Part shown: piece after piece, positions 39,055 through 48,758 of the stretch | Layout: every line of letters begins with the position of its first letter | Numbering within the stretch: position 1 is the first letter of the stretch | Source of the DNA: an uncultured Alphaproteobacteria bacterium | GTDB taxonomy: Bacteria > Pseudomonadota > Alphaproteobacteria > HIMB59 > GCA-002718135 | Length of the DNA stretch: 64,000 nucleotides | Assembly (NCBI GenBank): GCA_902518705.1 | Contig: CABYHW010000002.1 | Span: forward strand, 32,777 to 96,776 | Reading direction: 5' to 3' | Position numbers and translations under genes: made by a program | Notes under the pieces: generated by a model | The model's database searches: none | Seen by the model: only the letters and a program-made list of their open reading frames with translations | What the model was told of the DNA's origin: nothing

Positions 39055-39237
39055 ATGTCTGTCGATTTTTATTACGCATTTTTAACAGGCTGGGTGATAC
39101 TTTTATTATTTTGGAGTACTATTGTTTTTTTTATATATCTGAGAAAACCTCCTAAATCCAAATTAACTAAAAGTTTTATAATCAAATCCTATCTGTTTTT
39201 TCTGGCACTATTGTTTATAATTTTATTTTTTCGATAA
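39055..39237 (+). CDS. Small two-TM membrane protein
   Basis: 60 aa, two hydrophobic segments; short ORF. Confidence 0.4.
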   Translation: MSVDFYYAFLTGWVILLLFWSTIVFFIYLRKPPKSKLTKSFIIKSYLFFLALLFIILFFR

Positions 39238-39390
39238 ACCGATTCGTTTTTATTATAAATTATGTCTCAACATATAGTAGGTCAAAAAGATTAAGATACT
39301 AACATATTGATAATTAACAACTTTTTTATATTTAATGTTGAATACTGGTTTTTTCATAAATATAAACTACTTCAAAATTAATAAAATATT

Positions 39391-39615
39391 ATGTCTATAT
39401 TAAAAAACTATTTTAAACAAAACAGTGTGATGCACAGTTTCTCAAGTTGCCAATGGCCAATTGGAGATCCACAAGAGAAAGATTTTCATTTTTGTGAAGC
39501 CGATACTGTTGCTGGGAAGCCCTATTGTCAGAGTCACTGTGATGTTGCATACATTGACGAAAAAGAGCTTAAAAAAGTAAAAGACGCTCAAAAAAATCGT
39601 CGCATTGCAGCTTAA
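39391..39615 (+). CDS. GcrA C-terminal-like small protein
   Basis: CQWPIGDPQEKDFHFCEADTVAGKPYCQSHCDVAY matches the C-terminal GcrA signature; no N-terminal HTH. Confidence 0.8.
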   Translation: MSILKNYFKQNSVMHSFSSCQWPIGDPQEKDFHFCEADTVAGKPYCQSHCDVAYIDEKELKKVKDAQKNRRIAA

Positions 39616-39702
39616 GTTAATCTCTACAAATTATTTTCTCATCAAATGTTAATAATTTAGAGTTATTGACATAAGAGACGTTTTTCTTAAAATAAAAAAA
39701 AC

Positions 39703-40887
39703 ATGTTATTCAGTGTACTGAAAAAACTTAACTTTGATGGAACATTAGAAATCATAGATTCTAATGGCAAGACACATAAATTTGGAAATTCAAACCCTCA
39801 CGTCTGTATAAGACTGAAAAACAAATCTATTGAAAGAAAACTATTCTTAAACCCTAATCTGCATATAGGTGAAGCATATATGAATGAAGAGCTAGTTGTA
39901 GAAAAAGGCACTATAGAAGACTTTCTTAATTTAATAACTAATTGTTACGATGACTTTATTTCTAACAATAAGTTTTATAAATTTTATGAATATTTATCTT
40001 CTATTTTCATGCCATTTCAGCAGATTAATCAGCTTGTAAATTCAAAAAAAAATGTAGCACACCACTACGATATAAACGAGGATTTATATAAATTATTTCT
40101 TGATCAGGATATGCAATATTCTTGTGCATATTTTCACAATCCCAATATGAGTTTGGATCAAGCGCAGAAAGATAAAAAACAACATATAATTAAAAAACTT
40201 CAAATTACAGAAAATATGGATGTTCTTGATATTGGGTGTGGTTGGGGAGGAATGGCAATTGAAATAGCTAAATCTACTGGTGCCAAAGTTAAAGGCATTA
40301 CACTTTCAGAAAATCAATTTAAAACTGCATCTGAGCGAGCACAAAAAGAAGGTTTGGCTGATAAAGTTTCTTTTGCACTACAAGATTATAGAAATGAGAC
40401 CGAAAAATATGATCGCATTGTATCAGTTGGTATGTTTGAGCATGTTGGTGTTAAATATTTTAAAACTTATTTAAGTAAAGCTAATGATATTCTGAAAGAA
40501 AATGGTGTTTTTCTTCTGCACACAATTGGTCAAAGGGGTAAACCAACTGCTACAAGTCCTTGGATAAGAAAATACATTTTTCCTGGTGGTTATATTCCAT
40601 CATTATCTGAAGTAATGAATGCAACACAAAAACTTAATATAAATGTAACGGATGTTGAAGTATTAAGACTACATTACGCTCACACACTTTCCAAATGGTA
40701 TCAAAATGTTATTGAAAATAAAGATAAAATTATAAATATGTTTGATCAGCGTTTTTTTAGAATGTGGGAATTTTATCTATTGGCAAGTAAGTATTCCTTT
40801 GTAAATATGGGTAATGTTGTTTTCCAAATACAAATCGCAAAAAATATTAACAATTTGCCTCTCACAAGAAATTATATCTACAACTAA
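39703..40887 (+). CDS. cfa: Cyclopropane-fatty-acyl-phospholipid synthase
   Basis: VAHHYDINEDLYKLFLDQDMQYSCAYF, LDIGCGWGGMAIEIA, SVGMFEHVG, GGYIPSLSE. Confidence 0.93.
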   Translation: MLFSVLKKLNFDGTLEIIDSNGKTHKFGNSNPHVCIRLKNKSIERKLFLNPNLHIGEAYMNEELVVEKGTIEDFLNLITNCYDDFISNNKFYKFYEYLSSIFMPFQQINQLVNSKKNVAHHYDINEDLYKLFLDQDMQYSCAYFHNPNMSLDQAQKDKKQHIIKKLQITENMDVLDIGCGWGGMAIEIAKSTGAKVKGITLSENQFKTASERAQKEGLADKVSFALQDYRNETEKYDRIVSVGMFEHVGVKYFKTYLSKANDILKENGVFLLHTIGQRGKPTATSPWIRKYIFPGGYIPSLSEVMNATQKLNINVTDVEVLRLHYAHTLSKWYQNVIENKDKIINMFDQRFFRMWEFYLLASKYSFVNMGNVVFQIQIAKNINNLPLTRNYIYN

Positions 40888-40937
40888 ACAGTTTATATTT
40901 ATTGAATTTCCAAGACAGGTAATATAATCTTTCGTTT

Positions 40938-41963
40938 ATGGCGCTATCCCTAAATAATTATATAATTAGAGCATCAATTTTCTTAGTCGCTGTCTTTGTA
41001 ATTGTTGTTTTATTATACCCAGTTTTACAAAATGCATTTTTATCAAATATTTTTATTAACATTATAATTTTATTAGCTCTGTTAACTGGAATTGTATTTA
41101 ATTTTTTTCATCTCATTAACTTAAATTACAAATATATATCTTTCTCGAACTTTAATATTACAAATTCTATAGAAGCATTCTCTACTTTAAGAGGGCAAGA
41201 CAAAAATATTTCTCTTGAATTAAAAAATCTTAACGGAAAATTTGTTTTTAAAAGTTCATCAATAAATAGATTGATAGAGAATTCTGATATGACTTTGATA
41301 AGCATAAGAGAAACTTCTCGTTACCTGGTAGGCTTGCTAGTTTTTTTAGGACTCCTTGGAACATTCTGGGGACTTCTAAAAACCATTGGATCTGTTGGCA
41401 ATGTTATCAGCGGCCTAGGTATAGATGATACAAATGTTGCAGGTTTTTTTAATTCTCTTAAAGATGGATTAAACGCTCCACTTGAAGGAATGAGTATTGC
41501 ATTTAGCAGTTCTTTATTAGGTTTAGCTGGCTCTTTAATATTAGGATTACTTGATTTAAATCTTGGACAAGCTCAAAATAAATTTAGTCAATACTTTGAA
41601 AAAATACTTAATAGCAATTCTTCTCCAGATTTTTCTAATGTAGAAGATAAGCCTACAGGTGAAGCAATTCAAAAAATCTATGACAACTTAGAAAACCTCC
41701 TAAATGCTTTTAAGAAATCATCTGACAATCAAACTAAAATTTCAAACAATTTAGATAAGTTTAATGAAATACTTCACAAAATCAATTCCAACTCTTCAAA
41801 TCTTGATAAGCAATTATCAAATTTTTTATCTTCACAATTAAACACACAATCTACACTAATGAACCTTACAGAAGCTTTAAGCAAAAATGGAATATTAGAA
41901 GCAAAAAAAGTTAAAGAGTATTTTCAGAAAATTGAAAAAGAACTAAAGAAAATTAAAAAATAA
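40938..41963 (+). CDS. MotA/TolQ/ExbB-like proton channel protein
   Basis: YLVGLLVFLGLLGTFWGLLKTIGSVG ... LEGMSIAFSSSLLGLAGSLILGLLDL. Confidence 0.8.
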   Translation: MALSLNNYIIRASIFLVAVFVIVVLLYPVLQNAFLSNIFINIIILLALLTGIVFNFFHLINLNYKYISFSNFNITNSIEAFSTLRGQDKNISLELKNLNGKFVFKSSSINRLIENSDMTLISIRETSRYLVGLLVFLGLLGTFWGLLKTIGSVGNVISGLGIDDTNVAGFFNSLKDGLNAPLEGMSIAFSSSLLGLAGSLILGLLDLNLGQAQNKFSQYFEKILNSNSSPDFSNVEDKPTGEAIQKIYDNLENLLNAFKKSSDNQTKISNNLDKFNEILHKINSNSSNLDKQLSNFLSSQLNTQSTLMNLTEALSKNGILEAKKVKEYFQKIEKELKKIKK

Positions 41964-41965
41964 TA

Positions 41966-43732
41966 ATGTCTACTAGGTCTTTAAGAAATAGACTTGCTGA
42001 TACAACAAATATTTGGCCTGGTTTTGTCGATGTTCTAGCTACTCTTTTAATAGTAATCATATTTGTGCTAATGGTTTTTACTGTTTCGCAAATATATCTG
42101 AGCGATGCTATATCTGGCCGAGATAAGGCGCTTCAAGATTTAAGAACACAAATAAATGAATTATCTAAAATACTTGTTATTGAAACAAAAGATAAAGAAG
42201 AAGCTCTTTCAACTCTTTCTGAAACTGAGAAAAAACTTGAAGATACAGAATTAAATTTACAAAGTGAGCTATTATTAAGTGAGCAATTACAAACTGATGT
42301 TGCAAAAAAACGATCAGAAATATTTGTTCAGGAACAAAATATAATTGCTTTATCCGAGCAAATTAGTAGTCTTTTACAAGAACTGAGAATAGTTGCAAAT
42401 GCATTAGAAACTTATGAAGGACAAGAAATTACTTTACTTGAAACCGAGGGACTTGGAGAACGAATTAATAAAGCACTTGCAACAAGAATTAACCAACTAA
42501 AAATACTTAATCAAGAATTAGATAATGCTAATTTTAAACTACTTGAAAGTGAAAAATCTCTCAAATCTACAATAGCAGAATTAAATGAGAAGAATGAAAA
42601 TTTAATGGCCATTAACGAAAGTCTGGGTTTAGAGGAAGGAGGAATTGAAGAGCAGTTACTTGCAATTAAAAATAAAAATGAAAAGCTCCTAAGTTTAAAT
42701 GATGAATTAGAAAAGACAAACATTGAACTGTCATTAAGAGATGAAGAATTACAAAGTCAAATATCCCAATATCAAGAACTAATGAATGATCTTTTAGAAA
42801 TTAATGATAGTCTTGGCTTAAAAGATGCATCACTTAATGAACAACTTGATGCAATTAGGTTTAAAAATGAAGAATTAGCAAGATTAAATAAAGATTTAAT
42901 TCAGAAAGATAGCACTATTTTTGATTTACGAGGAAAAATATCTGAACTAAATAATGTTCTTTCTTTATCAGAAGATAAACAAAAACAACAACTAGAAAAA
43001 CTTGAGTTATTTCAAAGTCAAATTGTTTCATTGGAACAAGAAAGTCAAACACAAAAAGAAACATCACTTGAAGAAATTAAAAATATGGAAATACAAGCTT
43101 CAAAAACATTAGAACAGGTAGAAATTCTTTCTAATCAAATTGATACCTTGCAAAAAGAAATAGCTTTACTTAATGATGCTTTAGAAGCTAGTGAAAGCCA
43201 GGCTTTGATTAAAGATTTAGAAATAGAGGTGCTAGGTGAAAAGTTAAACAAAGCCCTTACATCGAAAGTATTTGAGCTCCAAAAATATAGATCTGAGTTT
43301 TTCGGAAAATTACAATCTATTTTAGGTGATAGAAAAGACATTAAAATTGTAGGAGATAGATTTATTTTTGAATCAGAGCTATTATTTGATTCTGCTTCAG
43401 CAGATTTACAACTATCTGGCAAAGAAAAGTTAAGTGAAATTGGCCTTACTTTAAAAGAAACCACTAATGATATTCCTTCAGATATTGACTGGATTATCAT
43501 GGTAGAAGGACACACTGACAAAAAACCCATACAAACAATTAGATATCCTTCTAACTGGGAATTATCTTCAGCTAGAGCTAATACAGTTTTAAAACTTCTT
43601 CTTGATCTTGGTTTTCCACCAAATAGATTAGCATCTGCAGGATATGGAGAGTTTTATCCTATCAGTAATGGAGAAACTGAAAGTGATCTACAACAGAATA
43701 GAAGGATTGAATTAAAACTCACTTCACGCTAA
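41966..43732 (+). CDS. MotB/OmpA-like protein with long coiled coil
   Basis: N-terminal TM WPGFVDVLATLLIVIIFVLMVFTVSQ; C-terminal OmpA domain VEGHTDKKPI...NWELSSARANTV...GYGEFYPI...NRRIELKL. Confidence 0.88.
   Translation: MSTRSLRNRLADTTNIWPGFVDVLATLLIVIIFVLMVFTVSQIYLSDAISGRDKALQDLRTQINELSKILVIETKDKEEALSTLSETEKKLEDTELNLQSELLLSEQLQTDVAKKRSEIFVQEQNIIALSEQISSLLQELRIVANALETYEGQEITLLETEGLGERINKALATRINQLKILNQELDNANFKLLESEKSLKSTIAELNEKNENLMAINESLGLEEGGIEEQLLAIKNKNEKLLSLNDELEKTNIELSLRDEELQSQISQYQELMNDLLEINDSLGLKDASLNEQLDAIRFKNEELARLNKDLIQKDSTIFDLRGKISELNNVLSLSEDKQKQQLEKLELFQSQIVSLEQESQTQKETSLEEIKNMEIQASKTLEQVEILSNQIDTLQKEIALLNDALEASESQALIKDLEIEVLGEKLNKALTSKVFELQKYRSEFFGKLQSILGDRKDIKIVGDRFIFESELLFDSASADLQLSGKEKLSEIGLTLKETTNDIPSDIDWIIMVEGHTDKKPIQTIRYPSNWELSSARANTVLKLLLDLGFPPNRLASAGYGEFYPISNGETESDLQQNRRIELKLTSR
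42602..42979 (+). repeat. Tandem 189-bp (63 aa) internal repeat in the coiled coil
   Basis: LMAINESLGLEEGGIEEQLLAIKNKNEKLLSLNDEL and LLEINDSLGLKDASLNEQLDAIRFKNEELARLNKDL begin at 42602 and 42791. Confidence 0.75.
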
Positions 43733-43773
43733 TTTGCCTTAAATTTAACATAAACTGAACATAAAAATTAAAT

Positions 43774-44277
43774 ATGAGATTTTTAATTTTATTTGTCTTA
43801 AGTTTCTTTAGCTCATATTCTGTATTTGCTGCATGCAGTGATCAACCAGCAAATGAGGTGGATTGGACTAATTGTAATTTTGTAGAAAATCTCGATCTTT
43901 CTGGTACTGGTTTGGCAAATTCTCAAATGTCAGGAGTTAATTTATCTTTATCTAATTTTGAAAAATCTCAACTTAATAATTCAAATTTATCTATTGGTAA
44001 TTTTATTTTCTCAAATTTCAGTAATTCAAATTTATATGCTTCAAATTTACAGGGAGCTAATTGTAATAATGCTAACTTTGATAATGCAAACCTTGCAAAA
44101 GTAAACTTTGAGGGATCTAATCTCTTTGGAGCAACTTTTAAAGGTGCAAATCTGTATGAGGCAAACCTACTTGGTGCTAATATTTCTGGAGCAATGTTTG
44201 ATGAAGCAAATTTGTCAAATGCTATATGGATAGACGGTAAAAAATGTGCTCTTGGTTCTATAGGCAGTTGCCAATAA
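43774..44277 (+). CDS. Secreted pentapeptide-repeat protein
   Basis: Signal peptide then A(N/D)Lxx repeats: SNLYASNLQGANCNNANFDNANLAKVNFEGSNLFGATFKGANLYEANLLGAN. Confidence 0.9.
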   Translation: MRFLILFVLSFFSSYSVFAACSDQPANEVDWTNCNFVENLDLSGTGLANSQMSGVNLSLSNFEKSQLNNSNLSIGNFIFSNFSNSNLYASNLQGANCNNANFDNANLAKVNFEGSNLFGATFKGANLYEANLLGANISGAMFDEANLSNAIWIDGKKCALGSIGSCQ

Positions 44278-44405
44278 TTATTTTATTTCTTCTTATTGCC
44301 AGTTGCAAAATATCAGATGTATCTGAAATACAAAAAAATGATGATAATAAAGTGAATTTTAAGATCTCAGTAAGTAAAGAAACTGGTATTCAAATAAATA
44401 ACTAA
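44268..44405 (+). CDS. Candidate small lipoprotein (TTG start, 45 aa)
   Basis: Manual translation MPIIILFLLIASCKISDVSEIQKNDDNKVNFKISVSKETGIQINN*; lipobox IASC; not in the ORF track. Confidence 0.4.
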   Translation: MPIIILFLLIASCKISDVSEIQKNDDNKVNFKISVSKETGIQINN

Positions 44406-44451
44406 ATTATTAATTTACTTTTATCTAATTTAATGATTTGACCTTTAAACA

Positions 44452-45354
44452 ATGAGTCAAAATTCTTATCTATATGCTTTTAGTGTAGTTTTTCTTGCTG
44501 GAATTTTTTGGAGTTTTGGAGCGTTGACTGTTAGATATATGGTGGATGGTCATCAATATGTTTTTCAATATTTATTTTATAGAGGCTTAACTATTGCAAT
44601 TATACTTCTTATATATTTATTTTTTCGGGAAGGATTTGCTTTTTATAAAAATTTTCTCAAAATAGGAATACCATCTATACTTGGAGGATTATTTCTAGCA
44701 ACAGCTTTTACTGGGTTCATTTTTTCTATTACTATGACTACGGCTGCCGTAACATTATTTATGTTAGCAGCGATGCCTTTTATTGCAGCCATTGTTGGCT
44801 ATTTTGTTCTTGGCGAAATACTAAAAAGATCAACATTAATTGCCATGGTTGTAGCATTTATAGGTGTGTGCGTAATGATTATAAATGACAGTATTTCTGG
44901 AACTGCGTTAGGTGCAATAATAGGATTTATTTCTGCAACTGGTTTTGCATTATACACGGTAACAATAAGATGGAAACCTGAAACACCAAAATTCACAACA
45001 GTTGTTTTAGCGGGAATATTTTGTACAATATTTGCGTTCTTTATTTTAGGCTTCTCTTTTGAACCTTTTATTTTGATGCCTGAAATAAATAGTTATTTGA
45101 GTATACTTCATGGAATAATTGTTGCAGCCGGCTTAATACTTTACAGTCTTGGAGCAAAATACTTACCCTCAGCTGAGCTAGCACTTTTATCGTTAATGGA
45201 AGTTGTTGGAGGAGTTCTGTGGGTTTGGCTTCCTATTTTTGGAATAAATGAAGTACCAAGTACAACTGTAATAATTGGAGGTTTTATAATAACTTTAGCT
45301 GTAGTTTATTATGGTTTTGCTGCTAGGCAGATTGATATCAATATTAAAACTTAA
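44452..45354 (+). CDS. EamA/DMT-family transporter
   Basis: About 10 TM EamA pattern. Confidence 0.88.
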   Translation: MSQNSYLYAFSVVFLAGIFWSFGALTVRYMVDGHQYVFQYLFYRGLTIAIILLIYLFFREGFAFYKNFLKIGIPSILGGLFLATAFTGFIFSITMTTAAVTLFMLAAMPFIAAIVGYFVLGEILKRSTLIAMVVAFIGVCVMIINDSISGTALGAIIGFISATGFALYTVTIRWKPETPKFTTVVLAGIFCTIFAFFILGFSFEPFILMPEINSYLSILHGIIVAAGLILYSLGAKYLPSAELALLSLMEVVGGVLWVWLPIFGINEVPSTTVIIGGFIITLAVVYYGFAARQIDINIKT

Positions 45355-46586
45355 ATATTTGCTGTAACTTTATTAATATTTTTTCTTGATAAATTATTTT
45401 TAGACCAAACTGTATCAAGAGCCTTAATCATTTTTTCGATATGCTCTTTTCTATGTTTTGGTGTAACAGTTATCCTTAGTCTTTCTAAACCTTTTGGTAC
45501 AGTCGGGTAAAAAATTGGCTGTGCATAAATACCATGATCATCAATTAAATCTTTAGACACTTTTTTACATAAAAAAGGATCATTAATTAATACTGCTACA
45601 ATATGAGAATTTGTATCCAAATAAGGGATTGCTAAGGAATCTAAATTTTCTCTTATTAAAGCTGCATTTTCTTTTATTCTTATTCTTAGTTGTTCTGCTA
45701 GAGAAACAATATCTATTGCTTTAGCTGCTCCTGCAGCAATTGATGGGCAGATTGAAGTTGTAAAAATAAAACCTGGAGCGAAACTTCTAATGTAATCAAT
45801 TATTTCTGAACTAGCTGCAATATAACCTCCCATTTGACCATATGCTTTTGCTAAAGTTCCATTAATAATATCTATTTTATCTTCAACTCCCATTTCTACT
45901 GCAATACCTTTACCTTCTTCACCGTAAAGTCCAACTGAATGAACTTCATCCAGATATGTCATACAGTTATATTTTTTTGCTAACTCTACAATTTTAACTA
46001 CAGGCGATCTTATACCTTCCATAGAATATAAACTTTCAAAAACGATTAACTTAGGATTATCTACATTTGACTCTTTTAGTAACTGTTCTAAATGATCAAT
46101 GTCATTGTGTTTAAATATATGGCACTTAGCTCCACTATTCTTAATACCTTGTATTAAAGATGCGTGATTTAATTCATCAGAAAATATCTCAATATCTTTA
46201 ATTTTTTTTCCTAAAGTCCATAAAGTAGATTGGTTTGCTGTATAAGCAGAAGCAAAAACCAATGCTGCCTCTTTATTATGAACATTTGCCAGTTTTTTTT
46301 CAAGTTCAGTATGATAGGTTGATGTACCAGAAATATTTCTTGTTCCACCTGAACCAGATCCATATTCAAGTAGTGTTTTTACAATTTCATTTACGACTTC
46401 TGGGTGCTGACTCATATTAAGATAGTCGTTAGAGCACCAAACCTCAACTTCTCTTTCTTTGTTTTTAAAATTTTCATCAGCATTTGGGAAACTTTTTATA
46501 GGTCTGTCTATGTTTCTAAAGTCCCTATAAAGACCTTGTTCTTTAAGATTTTTTAATTCAGATTTAAAGAAATTTTTATATTGCAT
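45351..46586 (-). CDS. hemA: 5-aminolevulinate synthase
   Basis: [66 protein letters not shown]. Confidence 0.95.
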   Translation of the reverse strand: MQYKNFFKSELKNLKEQGLYRDFRNIDRPIKSFPNADENFKNKEREVEVWCSNDYLNMSQHPEVVNEIVKTLLEYGSGSGGTRNISGTSTYHTELEKKLANVHNKEAALVFASAYTANQSTLWTLGKKIKDIEIFSDELNHASLIQGIKNSGAKCHIFKHNDIDHLEQLLKESNVDNPKLIVFESLYSMEGIRSPVVKIVELAKKYNCMTYLDEVHSVGLYGEEGKGIAVEMGVEDKIDIINGTLAKAYGQMGGYIAASSEIIDYIRSFAPGFIFTTSICPSIAAGAAKAIDIVSLAEQLRIRIKENAALIRENLDSLAIPYLDTNSHIVAVLINDPFLCKKVSKDLIDDHGIYAQPIFYPTVPKGLERLRITVTPKHRKEHIEKMIKALDTVWSKNNLSRKNINKVTANI

Positions 46587-46641
46587 ATTTATTAGATATC
46601 TTAGACAATGTTTAATTGTAAGTGTTTAATTGAATGAATTG

Positions 46642-47220
46642 TCACACCTTAATTCTACTAAATGACATTCTCTTCCAAACACCATATTTATCTTTGATTA
46701 TGAATCGATGATACAACGCTGCTGCAATATGAAGTGAAAAAAGAGATGTTAATATAAGTGCTGAGTAGTAGTGTATAGCTAAAGCTTGAGGGTATAGAAA
46801 AAAGTTCTCTTCGATTAAAGGTGGTATTTTAATTAATCCCAAGAGATAAACATCCTCTCCTCCAAGCCATGTCATAAAGGTACCTTGAATAGGAATAAGA
46901 ATAACTAAACCATAAAGAACAAAATGGACTAAATTCGAAACCAATTTATGCAATAAAGGTATATTTTCATATTTGGGATGAGTGTTAAACATGTATTTCC
47001 ACATTAATCTAAGCACGACTAAACTAAAAACTAAGGTGCCAAAAAATTTATGAGTAATAATAAAACCCATTTTAAGAGGAGAAAATTCCATATTATGAAG
47101 GCTAATCCCTGTTGCAACTTGCCAAAAAAGAAGAAGTGCTAATGACCAATGAAAAAGTTTTGCAACTAAGCCCCAAGAAGATTTTGTACCTTTAAATTCA
47201 ATCATTACTAATTTTATCAT
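46642..47220 (-). CDS. Cytochrome b561-family protein
   Basis: KLFHWSLALLLFWQVATGI; TM histidines; HYYSALILTSLFSLHIAAALYHRFI. Confidence 0.88.
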   Translation of the reverse strand: MIKLVMIEFKGTKSSWGLVAKLFHWSLALLLFWQVATGISLHNMEFSPLKMGFIITHKFFGTLVFSLVVLRLMWKYMFNTHPKYENIPLLHKLVSNLVHFVLYGLVILIPIQGTFMTWLGGEDVYLLGLIKIPPLIEENFFLYPQALAIHYYSALILTSLFSLHIAAALYHRFIIKDKYGVWKRMSFSRIKV

Positions 47221-47247
47221 ATAGTGCTATTTAAAATAATATAATCC

Positions 47248-48756
47248 ATGAAAATTAGAGTTTTATCGAGAAAAAGTGACTTAGCAATAATTCAAGCACG
47301 TGAATTTTCCGATTATTTGCAATCAAAACATCCTTTTGTAGAAATAGAATTTTTAACAAGAAGTACTTCAGGAGATAAAGATCTAAAAACACCTCTATCT
47401 AAAATGCCAATTGAGGGAGTTTTTACCAATGACTTAAGGGATGAATTAATAAATAATAAATGTGATTTAATTGTTCACTCTTGGAAGGATCTTCCAATTG
47501 AAGTTGGTGATAAAACTAAAATAGCTGCAACATTAAAACGAGCCGACAAAAGAGATATATTATTCTTAAAAAAAAATAAAAAAATGGATAGTAAGAAAAT
47601 TACTATTCTTTGTTCATCACCAAGAAGACAATATAATTTAGAAAATTTTATTGAAAATTATCTTCCACAAAAGTTTGATGAAGTTTGCTTTGAAAATATA
47701 AGAGGTAACATACCCACTAGATTTAAAAAATTTTTTGAGGATCCTAATAGTGATGGTTTCATTGTTGCTAAAGCAGCAATTGATAGATTGCTTTTAAATA
47801 ATTATTCTGAATTTAATGAATTAAAAACAACTCTAAAAAAATATATTAACGAATGTATATGGTCTGTTTTACCATTATCTATCAACCCTTGTTCTCCTGG
47901 ACAAGGAGCTTTAGCGATTGAAACAAGAATTAAAGATAATAAACTTAACGAAATTTTAAATGATATTAATTTTTCCAAAGATTATTTAAATGTTATTCAA
48001 GAAAGAAATATTTTAAAAAATTATGGAGGAGGATGTCACCAAAAAATAGGAGTATCTTACATCTCACATAAATTAGGATTAGTTGTATCTAAAAGAGGTG
48101 AAGATGAAAATGGCAATCATTTTGAGAGCTGGGATTTTATTGATCCAAAAGATATAAGTTTTTCTAGTAATACAACAGATGAAATTTATCCTGAAAATTT
48201 AAAAAATTATAAAATATTTTCTAGAAAACAATTAAATGAAAATGTCGATGATATAAATAATCTACAAAATAAATGTATTTATGTTTCACGAATTAGCTCA
48301 ATTCCAGATAAGTCAAAAATCCAATCAAATAATGTTATTTGGACTAGTGGTTTAAGAACATGGAAAAATTTATCTGAAAGAGGTATTTGGGTTAATGGAA
48401 CTTCAGATGGTTTGGGTGAGGATTTTGATAAAGATATTAATTCACTTACAAATAATCCTTGGGTTAAGTTAACTCATTCTCAATCTCCTGAAAGTTCGAT
48501 AAAAAATAAAATTGAAACGTATCAATTGGAGTCTACTGATTTTGAAATAGATATAGAAAAGAAAAAGTACTTTTATTGGATGAGCAGTTCAGCTTTTAAG
48601 GCGAGTATTGATAAATATCCTAAAATTATAGAAAAATATCATTTTTGTGGCCCAGGAAATACCTACAATGAGATTAGTAAAATATTAGGTAATGATAAAA
48701 ATCTTTTTGTTGAGCTATCTTATGATAGTTGGAAGAAAAAATTACTAAAAGCCTAA
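47248..48756 (+). CDS. hemC: Hydroxymethylbilane synthase with C-terminal HemD-like extension
   Basis: STSGDKDL, GVFTNDLRDEL, VHSWKDLPIE, NPCSPGQGALAIE, YGGGCHQKIG (cofactor Cys). C-terminal ~190 aa with VIWTSGLRTWKNLSERGIWVNGTSDGLGE. Confidence 0.85.
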   Translation: MKIRVLSRKSDLAIIQAREFSDYLQSKHPFVEIEFLTRSTSGDKDLKTPLSKMPIEGVFTNDLRDELINNKCDLIVHSWKDLPIEVGDKTKIAATLKRADKRDILFLKKNKKMDSKKITILCSSPRRQYNLENFIENYLPQKFDEVCFENIRGNIPTRFKKFFEDPNSDGFIVAKAAIDRLLLNNYSEFNELKTTLKKYINECIWSVLPLSINPCSPGQGALAIETRIKDNKLNEILNDINFSKDYLNVIQERNILKNYGGGCHQKIGVSYISHKLGLVVSKRGEDENGNHFESWDFIDPKDISFSSNTTDEIYPENLKNYKIFSRKQLNENVDDINNLQNKCIYVSRISSIPDKSKIQSNNVIWTSGLRTWKNLSERGIWVNGTSDGLGEDFDKDINSLTNNPWVKLTHSQSPESSIKNKIETYQLESTDFEIDIEKKKYFYWMSSSAFKASIDKYPKIIEKYHFCGPGNTYNEISKILGNDKNLFVELSYDSWKKKLLKA

Positions 48757-48758
48757 AA

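Noticed and set aside
39238-39390. Possible tRNA or small RNA in the intergenic gap
   Set aside because: No cloverleaf or stable stem-loop visible by eye; the sequence is plain AT-rich.
43135-43530. 131 aa minus-strand ORF
   Set aside because: Lies antisense inside the MotB/OmpA coiled-coil gene; low-complexity Ser/Leu-rich translation is a shadow of the coiled-coil codons.
40938-43732. Zorya-type anti-phage system (ZorA/ZorB)
   Set aside because: MotA/MotB-like pair present, but no ZorC/D/E-like helicase or nuclease neighbours, and the long coiled coil is in the MotB-like rather than the MotA-like partner.
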